Shown piece by piece: positions 52,026 through 60,906 of a stretch of DNA of 64,000 nucleotides. A program made the translations under genes and the position numbers. Origin of the DNA: Lachnospiraceae bacterium (GTDB taxonomy: Bacteria; Bacillota; Clostridia; Lachnospirales; Lachnospiraceae); assembly GCA_022791975.1 (NCBI GenBank), contig JAAWAC010000013.1, forward strand, positions 62,001 through 126,000, in the 5' to 3' direction. The notes under the pieces were generated by a model. The model was given only the letters and a program-made list of their open reading frames with translations. It was not told the origin of the DNA and did not search any database. Each line of letters begins with the position of its first letter. The first letter of the stretch is position 1.

Positions 52026-52778
52026 ATGGGAAAGCAGACAGCAGGACGAGATACACTGGGAGCATTTGCCCCCCAATTTGCACAGCTCAATGACGATGTA
52101 CTGTTTGGGGAGGTGTGGAGCCGGGAGGAGCAGCTGTCCCTTCGGGATCGGAGTTTGGTCACCGTCACGGCGCTTGTGGCCAGTGGAATGATAGACACAT
52201 CCTTTCAGTATCATCTGGAGACGGCAAAGAAAAATGGAATTACAAAGACAGAGATTGGGGAAATTTTAACCCAACTGGCCTTCTATGCAGGCTGGCCCAA
52301 GGCCTGGGCGGCCTTTCGCATGGCGATTCAGGTGTGGACGGAAGAGGAGAGCGGAAAGGACCCGCGGATGGAGCATGCGCAGGCCATGATGTTTCCCATG
52401 GGACAGCCCAATGAGGAGTTCGCCCCGTATTTCACTGGAAAGAGCTATCTGTTTCCGGTTTCCACCAGCCAGGTGGGTATCTTTAACGTAACCTTTGAGC
52501 CGGGATGCCGCAACAACTGGCATATCCATCATGCCAAAGCCGGCGGCGGACAGATACTGGTATGCGTGGCCGGCCGGGGCTTTTACCAGGAGTGGGGAAA
52601 AGCGGCGGTTGAAATGAGACCGGGTGATGTGGTGAATATTCCGGCAGGTGTAAAACACTGGCATGGGGCAGCGATGGACAGCTGGTTTTCCCATCTGGCT
52701 GTGGAGGTTCCGGGGGAGGAGAGCTCCAATGAGTGGCTGGAGCCTGTTACTGAGGAGGAGTATGGCAGGTTGAGGTAG
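52026..52778 (+). CDS. Carboxymuconolactone decarboxylase-cupin fusion protein
   Basis: 250 residues. The N-terminal CMD/AhpD-like domain (about 10-105) has SLRDRSLVTVTALVASG and SFQYHLETAKKNGITKTEI. The C-terminal cupin (about 130-240) has WHIHHAKAGGGQILVCVAGRG and MRPGDVVNIPAGVKHWHGA, with metal-binding His. The typical CMD CxxC redox pair is missing: HLETAKKNG stands where AhpD proteins often have their cysteines. Such fusions often accompany flavodoxins and oxidoreductases under LysR control, as here. The reaction is unknown. Confidence 0.85.
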   Translation: MGKQTAGRDTLGAFAPQFAQLNDDVLFGEVWSREEQLSLRDRSLVTVTALVASGMIDTSFQYHLETAKKNGITKTEIGEILTQLAFYAGWPKAWAAFRMAIQVWTEEESGKDPRMEHAQAMMFPMGQPNEEFAPYFTGKSYLFPVSTSQVGIFNVTFEPGCRNNWHIHHAKAGGGQILVCVAGRGFYQEWGKAAVEMRPGDVVNIPAGVKHWHGAAMDSWFSHLAVEVPGEESSNEWLEPVTEEEYGRLR

Positions 52779-52889
52779 AAGACGGAGGTAAAAGGGCAGA
52801 ACCAATCTCTTTGCACAAGCAGGAAAGACATCTGGGAACAGAAAATAGATATCGAAGCAAATACCCAAAATAGAGAAGGAGAGATAGCC

Positions 52890-53375
52890 ATGAGCAAAAA
52901 ATTAGTAGCATATTTTAGCGCCACCGGTACCACCAAAAAGGCGGCAGAAGCCTTGGCAGAAGCAGCCGGTGCGGACTTATACCAGATTACTCCAGAGATT
53001 CCCTATACAGCAGCAGATCTGGACTGGATGGATAAAGGCTCCCGCAGTTCTGTGGAAATGCGGGACAAATCCTTTCGTCCTGCCATGAAAAAGGAAATGG
53101 TAAACCTAGAGGGATATGATGTGATATTTTTGGGGTTCCCAATCTGGTGGTATGTGGCCCCTACCATTATCAATACCTTTTTGGAGCAGGGAGACTTCGC
53201 AGAAAAAACCATTGTACTGTTTGCCACATCCGGGGGAAGTGGATTTGGGAAGGCAGCTGTGGAGCTTCGAGGAAGTGTGGCGGATTCTGCCAGAATAGTA
53301 GAGGGAAGACTCTTAAACGGGAGAATCTCAAAGGCGGATTTGGAAAAGTGGGTAGACGGACTTAAGCTTGCGTAA
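52890..53375 (+). CDS. Flavodoxin family protein
   Basis: 161 residues. FMN phosphate loop YFSATGTTKKAAEALAEA at 8-25, WMDKGSRSSVEMRDKSFRP near 47-65 as in YqcG-type long flavodoxins of Firmicutes, FPIWWYVAPTIINTFLE near 85-101, and FATSGGSGFG. It carries electrons, or acts as a small flavin reductase, in the cytoplasm. It follows the CMD-cupin gene by 111 bases, with AGAAGGAGAG before the ATG, and ends at a terminator. Confidence 0.92.
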   Translation: MSKKLVAYFSATGTTKKAAEALAEAAGADLYQITPEIPYTAADLDWMDKGSRSSVEMRDKSFRPAMKKEMVNLEGYDVIFLGFPIWWYVAPTIINTFLEQGDFAEKTIVLFATSGGSGFGKAAVELRGSVADSARIVEGRLLNGRISKADLEKWVDGLKLA

Positions 53376-53426
53376 GCCAGAGAGAGTGCTACTTCTCTAC
53401 ACTGGCGGGAGAGAAAGACCATAAAG

Positions 53427-53466
53427 ATAGCTGTCAACTGGCTAAAGTCAGGACAGCTATTTTTTG
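53427..53466 (+). terminator. Terminator after the flavodoxin gene
   Basis: ATAGCTGTC pairs with GACAGCTAT around a 16-base loop, followed by TTTTTTG. Confidence 0.8.
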
Positions 53467-53487
53467 TGTATATAAAACAGAATCCAT

Positions 53488-54147
53488 CTAAAGGGAGATT
53501 GCCCCGTGAATAAAAACATGGAAGGCGGCTTCCTTGGAGTTCAACAGATGAACCTTCATGGCCTCCACGGCCTCCGGCATGCGATTGCTTCGCAGGTGTT
53601 CCAAAAGAAGCTGATGTTCATTGTAGGAGGCAAAAAGGCGTTTATCACTGATGCGCCCGCTCAATACTCTCAGGCGGCAGCTTTGATTTTCGATTTCCTG
53701 AATGATATGTAAAAAGTACCGGTTGGTGCATTGATTTGTCAAGGTGGCGTGAAAATCATTGTCTATCAGGGTGACATCCTCCAATTGGTTGACAATATTT
53801 TGATAATATTTTTCTTGCAGGTCATAGAGGTGATCCAGAACCGTGTCAGGAAGCTCCTGGCAATAGGTGGATAAAATGTAGGTTTCCAGCAAAATCCGGC
53901 CTTCATACACCATATTGATTTCTTTGGCAGACAGGGGAGCGACTAAAAACCCTTTTTTGGGAAGAATCCGGATCAGATGTTCCTGCTCCAGACGGCTCAG
54001 CGCATCTCGAACAGGTGTTCTGCTTATATTTAGCTCCTCACAGAGCAGATCCTCATTTAAAAAAGAATTGGGCATATAGACACAATTTAATATTTTATCT
54101 TTTATAGTCTGGTAGGCGAATTGCTTCAGGGAGAGCTTTTTTGGCAT
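53488..54147 (-). CDS. GntR family regulator, FCD subgroup (third island)
   Basis: 219 residues. Winged helix at about 5-72 with NEDLLCEELNISRTPVRDALSRLE; FCD domain beyond with DNDFHATLTNQC near 128 and SYNEHQLLLEHLRS near 174. It reads away from the decaying TRAP/sugar-acid genes that start near 54322 and presumably once controlled them. The 170-base gap contains an AACCGC/GCGGTT hairpin at 54221-54250. Ribosome site AAGGAA precedes the ATG. Confidence 0.9.
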   Translation of the reverse strand: MPKKLSLKQFAYQTIKDKILNCVYMPNSFLNEDLLCEELNISRTPVRDALSRLEQEHLIRILPKKGFLVAPLSAKEINMVYEGRILLETYILSTYCQELPDTVLDHLYDLQEKYYQNIVNQLEDVTLIDNDFHATLTNQCTNRYFLHIIQEIENQSCRLRVLSGRISDKRLFASYNEHQLLLEHLRSNRMPEAVEAMKVHLLNSKEAAFHVFIHGAISL

Positions 54148-54321
54148 AAGTGGCAGTTCCTTTCTACTATAAGCTGCGGTGGAATTTCAAACTCCAGCAT
54201 GGAAAAATACAAAATAAAACAACCGCCTCAGTCTGCCCAACTGTGCGGTTATAATTTTTTGTTTTATAATTCACGTGCGGCGAATTGTCTGTCATCTTAA
54301 TCTTCTTATTCCTATATTCTA

Positions 54322-54966
54322 ATGGAATTTCCTATTATTGTCAACAGTTTCTCCTTGTGGTTTTCTTATTTAAACTTTTGTTTTTACATTTTATATCAAA
54401 ACTCAAAAGACAGAAATAAGACAATATATACAAAAAAATATACCACATGGGTAAGCAGAATCATTGATAACCTGCAAGAATGTGGATTTGATTTTTTCTG
54501 GAGCTTTGATGATTTGGCCTTTAAGACATCGCTGATGTTTTCTCCTGCTGTATGGGACGAGTTTTTTGCGCCTTATTTAAAGCAGTCGGTCTCCCATATA
54601 AAAATACCGTGGATATATCACAGTGATGGAAACCTTGTGCCATTATTGGACAAAATGTTGGAACTGGGCATGAATGGAATTCATCCGCTGGAGCCGGGGA
54701 CCATGGACTTAGACTACTTGAAGAAAACATACGGAAAGAAGGTTTGTCTGGTAGGAAATATTGATATCAATCATACTCTGCGAGACGCTACGGAGGAAGA
54801 GGTGCATGCTACGGTAAAGGAAAGAATCGAGCAGATGGGACCAGGTGGTGGTTTTATTATTTGTGATTCTAACAGTGTGCCAGAATATTGTAATCCCCGG
54901 AATATCCAGTGGATGGCAGAGGCGGTGGCAAAATATAGAGAGATCTATGGAAACAAAACTGCATAA
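54322..54966 (+). pseudogene. 5'-truncated UroD-like gene (third paralogue)
   Basis: Homology to the UroD-like proteins at 34705 and 35782 begins near 54440 (KYTTWVSR, matching MYTSWSHR at residue 183) and runs to the end: DFFWSFDDLAF, IYHSDGN, HPLEPGTMDLDYLKK, CDSNSVPEYCNPRN. The first 180 or so residues are missing, replaced by a hydrophobic AT-rich stretch without a proper start. The catalytic barrel cannot be complete. Three UroD-like genes in one window, one broken, point to repeated acquisition or duplication. Confidence 0.85.
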
Positions 54967-54979
54967 AGGAGGCAAAAAT

Positions 54980-56068
54980 ATGAAAAAAATTGGGGCAATG
55001 TTCTTAGGTGGGATTATGGCCATTACCTTGGCTGCATGTGGAAAGAGCTCCCAACCTGCAATAAACTCCCAGACAGAACCAGCAGGGAATGTTGAAGACA
55101 AAGGGGAGCAGGAGGATAAGGAGACGGTAAAAAACCAAGAGCAGGAGATTGTGATTCAAATTGGATTTGAAAATTCCATTACGGAGCCTATTGGACAGGC
55201 GCTGGAATATTGGCAGAAGCTGGTGGAAGAAAAGGGAGATGGGAGTATTCGGCTGGAGCTATACCCGGACAGCCAGTTAGGAAATAAGAATGATTTGATT
55301 GACTCTATGCTGTTAGGGGAACCTGTATGTACTTTGGCTGATGGGGCATTTTTCGTAGATTATGGGGTGCCTGACTTTGGGATTACCATGGGCCCATTTC
55401 TTTTCGACACTTGGGAGGTTTGCTGGACTTTATTAGACAGTGAGTGGTACGCACAGCAGGAGGCAGCCTTGGAGGAAAAGGGGTTGAAGCTTCTGACGTC
55501 CAACTGGATCTATGGCGCAAGAAATCTTTTGACTACAAAACCGGTTGGTGCAGTGGCGGATTTAAAGGGAATGAAAATCCGGGTTCCGGCCAACCAGATT
55601 CAGGCAAAGGGCTTTGAAGTGTTGGATGCGGCTCCTGTAGGAATGGCCTTTGGAGAGGTGTATCAGGCAATACAGGCGGGAACCGTAGAAGGTGTGGAAA
55701 ATGTACTATCTGGTCTATATGGACAAAAGTTACATTTGGTGGCGCCATATTTACTTATGTCAGGACATGTGAAAAATTTCTGTGTATGGCTGGTAAGTGC
55801 GGACTTCTTTAACAGTCTTACCCCGGAGCAGCAGGAGCTTTTGCTTACAACAGGTGAGGAAGCCGGTTTTTACAATAATGATCTGCAAAATGAATCCGCA
55901 GAGGAATATCTACAGCTGCTAATTGACGAAGGAGTTACGGTTACAGAAATGTCCCAGCAGCTGGAAGAGGAGTTTAAGGAAAAGGCGCAAGCTTTTTATG
56001 AGATGGAAGATACCTTTGGATGGTCCGATGGCTTATATGAGACGGTGATGGAAGCAATGGGGAAATAA
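54980..56068 (+). CDS. dctP: TRAP transporter DctP-like lipoprotein (third island)
   Basis: 362 residues, intact. Lipobox ITLAAC at about 15-20, Gln/Glu-rich tether, then the DctP domain with GMKIRVPANQIQAKGFEVLD near 195-214 (the conserved Arg that binds carboxylate) and QAIQAGTVEGVEN near 232-244. The protein has diverged far from the DctP at 30304. ATG 54980 has AAAGGAGG upstream; the frame continues upstream only inside the UroD remnant. Its large permease partner is broken, so transport may be lost. Confidence 0.9.
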   Translation: MKKIGAMFLGGIMAITLAACGKSSQPAINSQTEPAGNVEDKGEQEDKETVKNQEQEIVIQIGFENSITEPIGQALEYWQKLVEEKGDGSIRLELYPDSQLGNKNDLIDSMLLGEPVCTLADGAFFVDYGVPDFGITMGPFLFDTWEVCWTLLDSEWYAQQEAALEEKGLKLLTSNWIYGARNLLTTKPVGAVADLKGMKIRVPANQIQAKGFEVLDAAPVGMAFGEVYQAIQAGTVEGVENVLSGLYGQKLHLVAPYLLMSGHVKNFCVWLVSADFFNSLTPEQQELLLTTGEEAGFYNNDLQNESAEEYLQLLIDEGVTVTEMSQQLEEEFKEKAQAFYEMEDTFGWSDGLYETVMEAMGK

Positions 56069-56084
56069 GATATGAGGAACAGGA

Positions 56085-56579
56085 ATGGGACAGAATTTTA
56101 AGAGAGTAATAAAAAACTGGGATATCTGTATTGCCTCCCTGATGCTGTTACTGTTAGTGGCTTTGACATTTTCAGGGGTGATTATGCGGTATATCGTAGG
56201 GAAGCCATATACCTGGCTGGAGGAAGTGCAGTTGTTTTGTATGGTCTGGATTGTGTTCTGCGCGGGAGGGGCTGCCTTCCGCACAGGAAACCATGTGGCC
56301 ATTGAGATTTTGGTGGATTCCTTTTCCAGGAAAATACAGAGGGGAATACAAGTAATCATTGATTTTGCAGTGTTGGCTACACTGAGTTACTTGTGCCTGC
56401 AAAGTGTGGGATATGTACGGCTTTTTATCAGCAGTGGAAGACTGACCAGCATGCTTCGAATTCCCTATTGGCTCATTTATGGAATTGTTCCGGTTGCGCT
56501 GGTATCCATGATAGCCAACTGCCTTTATACCGTACATTTTCATAGAAAAACAAAAATAGAACAGGAGGGTGGCGTATGA
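56085..56579 (+). CDS. dctQ: TRAP transporter small permease DctQ (third island)
   Basis: 164 residues with four membrane helices. YIVGKPYTWLEEVQLFCMVW and FRTGNHVAIEIL are characteristic DctQ segments. The stop overlaps the DctM start as ATGA. The gene itself shows no damage. Confidence 0.9.
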   Translation: MGQNFKRVIKNWDICIASLMLLLLVALTFSGVIMRYIVGKPYTWLEEVQLFCMVWIVFCAGGAAFRTGNHVAIEILVDSFSRKIQRGIQVIIDFAVLATLSYLCLQSVGYVRLFISSGRLTSMLRIPYWLIYGIVPVALVSMIANCLYTVHFHRKTKIEQEGGV

Positions 56580-57848
56580 ATCAGATTGTAGCCATATCAG
56601 CCATTGTAATGTTGGCTCTTTTGTTCTTAAAGATTCCAGTGTTTGTCTCTGTGTTGGCAGGCTTGGCAGTATACTTTTGGTTGATGCCCAATGTAAATGC
56701 GGTGGTATACGCGCAACAGACTATTGCAGGTGTGGAAAGCATTTCCTTACTGGCAGTACCCTTTTTTGTATTTGCCGGCATTTTAATGAACGATACTGGT
56801 GTGACAAGACGGATTATGGATTTTTGTGCCATCCTTACAGGACGTATGTCCGGAGGACTGGCACAGGTGAATGTACTGCTCTCCACATTGATGGGTGGAC
56901 TTTCCGGATCTAATATAGCGGATGCAGCTATGGAGGCTAAAATGCTGGTGCCAGAAATGGAAAACAAGGGATTTTCCAAAGAGTTTTCCACGGTGGTAAC
57001 AGCTGTCTCATCAATGATTACCCCTCTGATTCCACCAGGGATTGCCATGATTCTATATGGCTGCATTGCAAACATTTCCATTGGAAAATTATTTATTTCA
57101 GGCATTGGCGTAGGAATTGTTCTTTGCATCTCTCTTATGATAATGGTCAGTATAATCTCCAAAAGACGGGGATATGTGCCTATTCGGAAAGAGAAAATTT
57201 CTACAAGAGAGTTTCAAGGGGCGGTAAAGCCTGCTATTTTGCCCTTGCTGCTTCCTATTATTATTATTGGAGGAGTACGCCTGGGAATATTTACAGCAAC
57301 GGAAGCAGGGGCAGTAGCTATTATCTATGCACTACTGCTGGGAATGCTTTATCGGGAGATGAGAGGAAAAGACTTGATAAACAGCTTGAAGGAGACCGTA
57401 ACCACAACGGCTTCCATTATGCTGATTGTTGCGGCTGCAAGCGCGTTTGCATGGGCGCTGACCAAGGAGCGGATTCCCCAGCAGCTTACAGAATGGATGG
57501 TTTCTTTTATAGACAATAAATATGTTTTTCTGATCATTGTAAATATCTTTTTAATTCTTGTGGGGATGTTTAAGGAAACGCGTCCATGATTATTCTAGTG
57601 CCGCTTTTGGCACCTATTGCAAAGACATATGGCATTCACGAGATTCAGTTTGCCATGATTTATATTTTCAATGCTTCCATAGGCGCTCTGTCTCCACCCA
57701 TGGGGGTTTCACCTGTGGAATTACAGGATGTAAAATGAAAAATTTTATGAAAGAAGCCAATCCATTTTATATTATGCTGCTTGTAGATTTAATTTTGCTG
57801 ACCTTTGTCCCCCTATTGACAACAGGCTTGGTGGACTTCTTGTATTAA
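56576..57848 (+). pseudogene. TRAP large permease DctM, frameshifted
   Basis: The frame reads as a normal DctM (MNDTGVTRRIMDF, GLSGSNIADAAMEAKML, PLIPPGIAMILYG, IFTATEAGAVAIIYA) up to LVGMFKET and stops at 57589. One base out of phase it continues as SMIILVPLLAPIAKTYGIHEIQF to about 57705, and a second shift near the G run ATGGGGG leads into NFMKEANPFYIMLLVDLILL, ending at 57848. Both joins match intact DctM proteins. Two shifts make a sequencing error less likely, though not excluded. Confidence 0.88.
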
Positions 57849-57871
57849 AAGAGTTCGTTATTTTCTTGTTG

Positions 57872-57920
57872 AAAATGTGCTGACACGTGGGGCTAGGTAG
57901 ACGTGCCAGTACATTTTATT
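57872..57920 (+). terminator. Probable terminator after dctM remnant
   Basis: AAAATGTGCTGACACGT pairs with ACGTGCCAGTACATTTT apart from two mismatches, with a 12-base loop and TATT after it. Confidence 0.5.
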
Positions 57921-57986
57921 AAGAAATATTGATTGAGGGAAACGCATCTAAGAGAGGAAATAGCGCAAAGAATTATGAGGTGAAAG

Positions 57987-58478
57987 ATGACGGAAAAAAG
58001 AAGAACGGCGATCATAACCGGAGCCGCTCAGGGAATCGGGTTAGCCATAGCCAGGCGGCTTTCCCGAGAGGGGATACAGGTGGTGCTGGCAGATATAAAG
58101 GAAGAAGAGGCTAAAAAACAGGCCAGGTTGATTTCCCAGGAGGGGAAGGAGGCTATGGGGCTCTACGGCAATGTGGCTTCTTTAGACAGCATTGAGGAAA
58201 TGTTTTCCAGGACAACGGAGCGGTTTGGCGGTTTTGACATTCTGGTAAATAATGCGGGAATTTTATTTTCCACACCTATTCGGGAGATTACGGAAAAGGA
58301 GTGGGATCTGGTGCATGCAGTGAATCTCAAGGGAGTGTTTTTCTGTATGCAGAAGGCTCTGACCTATCTGGGGGTGGCTGAGGATATTGCAGCGGCAGTG
58401 GCATTTTTGGCCCAGGAGGATACGGACTTTATCACAGGTGAGGCCATCAGCGTTAACGGTGGGATGTACTGCGGATAG
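57987..58478 (+). pseudogene. Short-chain dehydrogenase lacking its active site
   Basis: 163 residues instead of about 250. The N-terminal cofactor fold is good: IITGAAQGIGLAIARRL near 8-24 and LVNNAGILFS near 85. After VNLKGVFFCMQKAL the sequence jumps to GVAEDIAAAVAFLAQEDTDF and the usual end GEAISVNGGMYCG. The segment with the catalytic Ser and Tyr-x-x-x-Lys is absent, an in-frame loss of about 85-90 residues. Ribosome site GAGGTGAAAG is kept. A dead member of the decaying cluster unless it binds something without catalysis. Confidence 0.82.
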
Positions 58479-58516
58479 AGAAACATTGGAATTATAAAGG
58501 TAGGAGGCGGAAATGA

Positions 58517-59413
58517 ATGAGAGAATCTATTCACAAATATTTTAAGGTAGGCACTATTCAGTGGATGAGTCATCCGTCCTATGATGTGCTGGACTCCATT
58601 TGCCGGATTGCCCGGGATGACTTTTTTGATGCTTTGGAGGTGTGCGGCTTTAGAGATGAGAAAACTAGGGAAAAGGCAAAAAAGTTGTTGGCACAATCCC
58701 ATCTGCAAGTTTGCTATGGAGCGCAGCTAAGAGTTTTGGGGCCTGGTCTGAATCCCAACGATTTGGATGAGGAGGGGCGGAAAAAGGCGGAGGCCATGCT
58801 TTTGGAGGCTGTGGATGAGGCGGAGGAGTTGGGGGCAAAGGGAATTGCTTTTTTGGCGGGTAAATGGGAGGCCAACACAAAGGATCAGGCATATGGGCAG
58901 CTTTTGAAAACTACGCGTGCCGTTTGCAGCTATGGGGCGTCCAGGGGAATGATGGTGGAGCTGGAGGTCTTTGATTATGACATGGATAAGGCGGCCCTGA
59001 TTGGACCGGCGCCCTATGCGGCACAATTCGCCGCAGATATACGGATGACCCATGCTAACTTTGGGCTGATGGTAGATTTGTCTCATGTTCCCACCACCTA
59101 TGAAACCACCCGGTTTGTAGTTAAGACCCTGCGCCCCTATATCACCCATTTTCATATTGGGAATGCGGTGGTGGAGCCGGGACAGGAGGCATATGGAGAT
59201 CAGCATCCCAGATTTGGATTTCCTCACAGCGCCAATGATACAGAGGAACTGCTGGATTTTTTCCGGGTGTTGAAAGAAGAGGGATTTTTCCAGGCAGAGA
59301 AGCCCTATGTACTTTCCTTTGAGGTAAAGCCCTGGAAGGATGAGGAACCAGAAATTATTATTGCTAACACGAAACGGGTAATGAACCGGGCGTGGGCGCT
59401 TTTGGAGGATTAA
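58517..59413 (+). CDS. Sugar phosphate isomerase/epimerase-like TIM-barrel protein
   Basis: 298 residues of the xylose isomerase-like (AP endonuclease 2) superfamily. LEVCGFRDEKTREKAKKLL near 38, ELGAKGIAFLAGKWE near 100, VELEVFDYD near 139-147 (metal-binding Glu), MVDLSHVPTTYE near 181-192 and FHIGNAV near 210 follow the pattern of metal-dependent ketose epimerases. Full length and undamaged. Ribosome site TAGGAGGCGG before ATG 58517. Probably epimerises a keto sugar or sugar acid in this cluster; substrate unknown. Confidence 0.85.
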   Translation: MRESIHKYFKVGTIQWMSHPSYDVLDSICRIARDDFFDALEVCGFRDEKTREKAKKLLAQSHLQVCYGAQLRVLGPGLNPNDLDEEGRKKAEAMLLEAVDEAEELGAKGIAFLAGKWEANTKDQAYGQLLKTTRAVCSYGASRGMMVELEVFDYDMDKAALIGPAPYAAQFAADIRMTHANFGLMVDLSHVPTTYETTRFVVKTLRPYITHFHIGNAVVEPGQEAYGDQHPRFGFPHSANDTEELLDFFRVLKEEGFFQAEKPYVLSFEVKPWKDEEPEIIIANTKRVMNRAWALLED

Positions 59414-59431
59414 GTTGGGGAGGAAAACATA

Positions 59432-59899
59432 ATGAACATAGTAGTATTGGATGGATATACCTTAAATCCTGGGGATCTAAGCTGGGAAGGGATGGAAAAA
59501 ATTGGAAATTACAAGGTTTATGACAGGACCCCTCTAGACGATGTAGGGGAGACTATTTCACGCATTGGAAATGCAGAGATTGTGTTTACCAACAAAACTC
59601 CCCTTCCCAGGCAGGTCTTTGAAGAGTGTCCGCAGATTCAATTTGTGGGTGTGCTGGCAACGGGATACAATGTGGTGGATGTACAGGCTGCAAAGGAAAA
59701 GGGCATTCCCGTAACCAATATTCCCACCTAGGGAATCATTGGCTTTGGAAGGATCGGACAGACTACGGGCTGGATAGCGCAGGCATTGGGCATGAAGGTG
59801 CTGGCTTTTGATTCCTGCCAGAATCCATCCCTGGAGAGTGGAAACTGCCAATATACAGACCTGGATACACTGCTGGCAAAATCGGATGTGATTACCATG
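59432..59899 (+). pseudogene. D-2-hydroxyacid dehydrogenase remnant
   Basis: The N-terminal catalytic domain reads well (IVVLDGYTLNPGDLSWEG, FVGVLATGYNVVD) up to GIPVTNIPT, then TAG at 59729. Homology resumes at once with GIIGFGRIGQTTGWIAQALG, so roughly 45 residues between were deleted. The NAD domain breaks off after LLAKSDVITM and passes into an unrelated protein. The Arg, Glu and His of catalysis are lost. Originally a glycerate dehydrogenase-like enzyme. Confidence 0.85.
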
Positions 59900-60292
59900 G
59901 TGGGAATTGCGATTGCAAAGCGTTCCTATGAAATCTTTAGGAAACAAGGATATGCGGCCAAGATTATGCCGGCGGGTCTTCGGGGACATTATCATTTGGC
60001 AGAGCTGGCAGGCGCCAATGTAACATTTAGTATTACAACGCGTGTGCAGGATATGGTATTGGAGGCAGATCCTCCCAAAGAAGAACGGATTGACATGCCG
60101 GTTAAACCGGAAATTTTGGAGGCATTGCAACAGATTCCGGAATTTGTACGTGCTTATGAGCCAGAAGGAATGAAACCAGAGGAATTCATAACCTTTGGCG
60201 TGATGCAGAAGCTTCTCTCGCAGTTTATGGAGACAGGTTGGGCTCCCTTGGAAACATATGGTTCCCAAAGGGCTTCCAAGAGATGGATCTAG
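59900..60292 (+). pseudogene. Transaldolase family C-terminal remnant, fused to the dehydrogenase remnant
   Basis: In the same frame as the preceding dehydrogenase piece the protein continues VGIAIAKRSYEIFRKQGY, then IMPAGLRGHYHLAELAGANV, TTRVQDMVLEADPPKE and FVRAYEPEGMKPEEFITFG. This is the C-terminal third of a long-type transaldolase. A deletion has therefore removed the end of one gene and the start of the next and joined them in frame. No start or active-site Lys region is present. Confidence 0.78.
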
Positions 60293-60377
60293 GCATCTGG
60301 AGAGCAGGGGAGTATAGGGAAACCGTATGAATGATGTGAATTATGGTCAACTATCTCCCCAAAGCTTCGAAAACTCC

Positions 60378-60407
60378 TTGACACCGGCCCTGTTTCCGTG
60401 GTAAGAT
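60378..60407 (+). promoter_or_regulatory. Promoter of the rpmG-secE-nusG operon
   Basis: TTGACA at 60378-60383 and TAAGAT at 60402-60407, spacer 18 bases. A leader of about 90 bases leads to the rpmG start. Confidence 0.75.
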
Positions 60408-60502
60408 GACAAGGCGAATGGAAGTAGGCTTTTTTTTTATGCCTAAAAAACGGTGGCTTTTGCAGGCCACCAGGAAAATGAAAGCAAGCGGAGGTGGAAG
60501 TC

Positions 60503-60652
60503 GTGCGCGTAAGAATCACATTGGCATGTACGGAGTGTAAGCAGCGGAATTATAACATGTCAAAAGAGAAAAAGAATCACCCGGACAGAATGGAAACAAA
60601 GAAATACTGTCGGTTCTGCAGAAAGCATACCATGCACAAGGAAACGAAGTAG
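60503..60652 (+). CDS. rpmG: 50S ribosomal protein L33
   Basis: 49 residues, the standard size. Start GTG 60503 has GGAGG eight bases upstream. Two Cys pairs, ACTEC near 9-13 and YCRFC at 35-39, form the zinc-binding version of L33 (C-plus form). The KHTMHKETK end is typical. Placed before secE as in many Firmicutes. Confidence 0.96.
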   Translation: MRVRITLACTECKQRNYNMSKEKKNHPDRMETKKYCRFCRKHTMHKETK

Positions 60653-60677
60653 GACAAGTCGGAAAGGAAAGTGAACG

Positions 60678-60890
60678 ATGGGAGATACAGCTGTCAAAGC
60701 GGATAAAGCCCCAAAAAAGAGCTGGTTCAAAGGGTTGAAGGCTGAGTTCAAGAAGATCATTTGGCCAGACAAGAAATCACTGACCCGGCAGACGATAGCC
60801 GTCGTAGCTACTTCCGTGGCATTGGGGATCATCATTAAAATACTGGATATTATCATTACCTATGGGATTGATTTTCTAGTAACTTTATAA
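60678..60890 (+). CDS. secE: Preprotein translocase subunit SecE
   Basis: 70 residues. The amphipathic FKGLKAEFKKIIWPDKKSL segment near 17-35 with the conserved Trp-Pro is followed by one membrane helix (about 40-65), the minimal Gram-positive SecE. It clamps SecY in the translocon. Located between rpmG and nusG as usual. Confidence 0.97.
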   Translation: MGDTAVKADKAPKKSWFKGLKAEFKKIIWPDKKSLTRQTIAVVATSVALGIIIKILDIIITYGIDFLVTL

Positions 60891-60906
60891 GGGTGAGGGT
60901 GATTGT

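Noticed and set aside
51894-52214. Upstream extension of the LysR reading frame
   Set aside because: The extra 107 codons would overlap the start of the divergent CMD-cupin gene; a strong ribosome site precedes the internal ATG at 51893.
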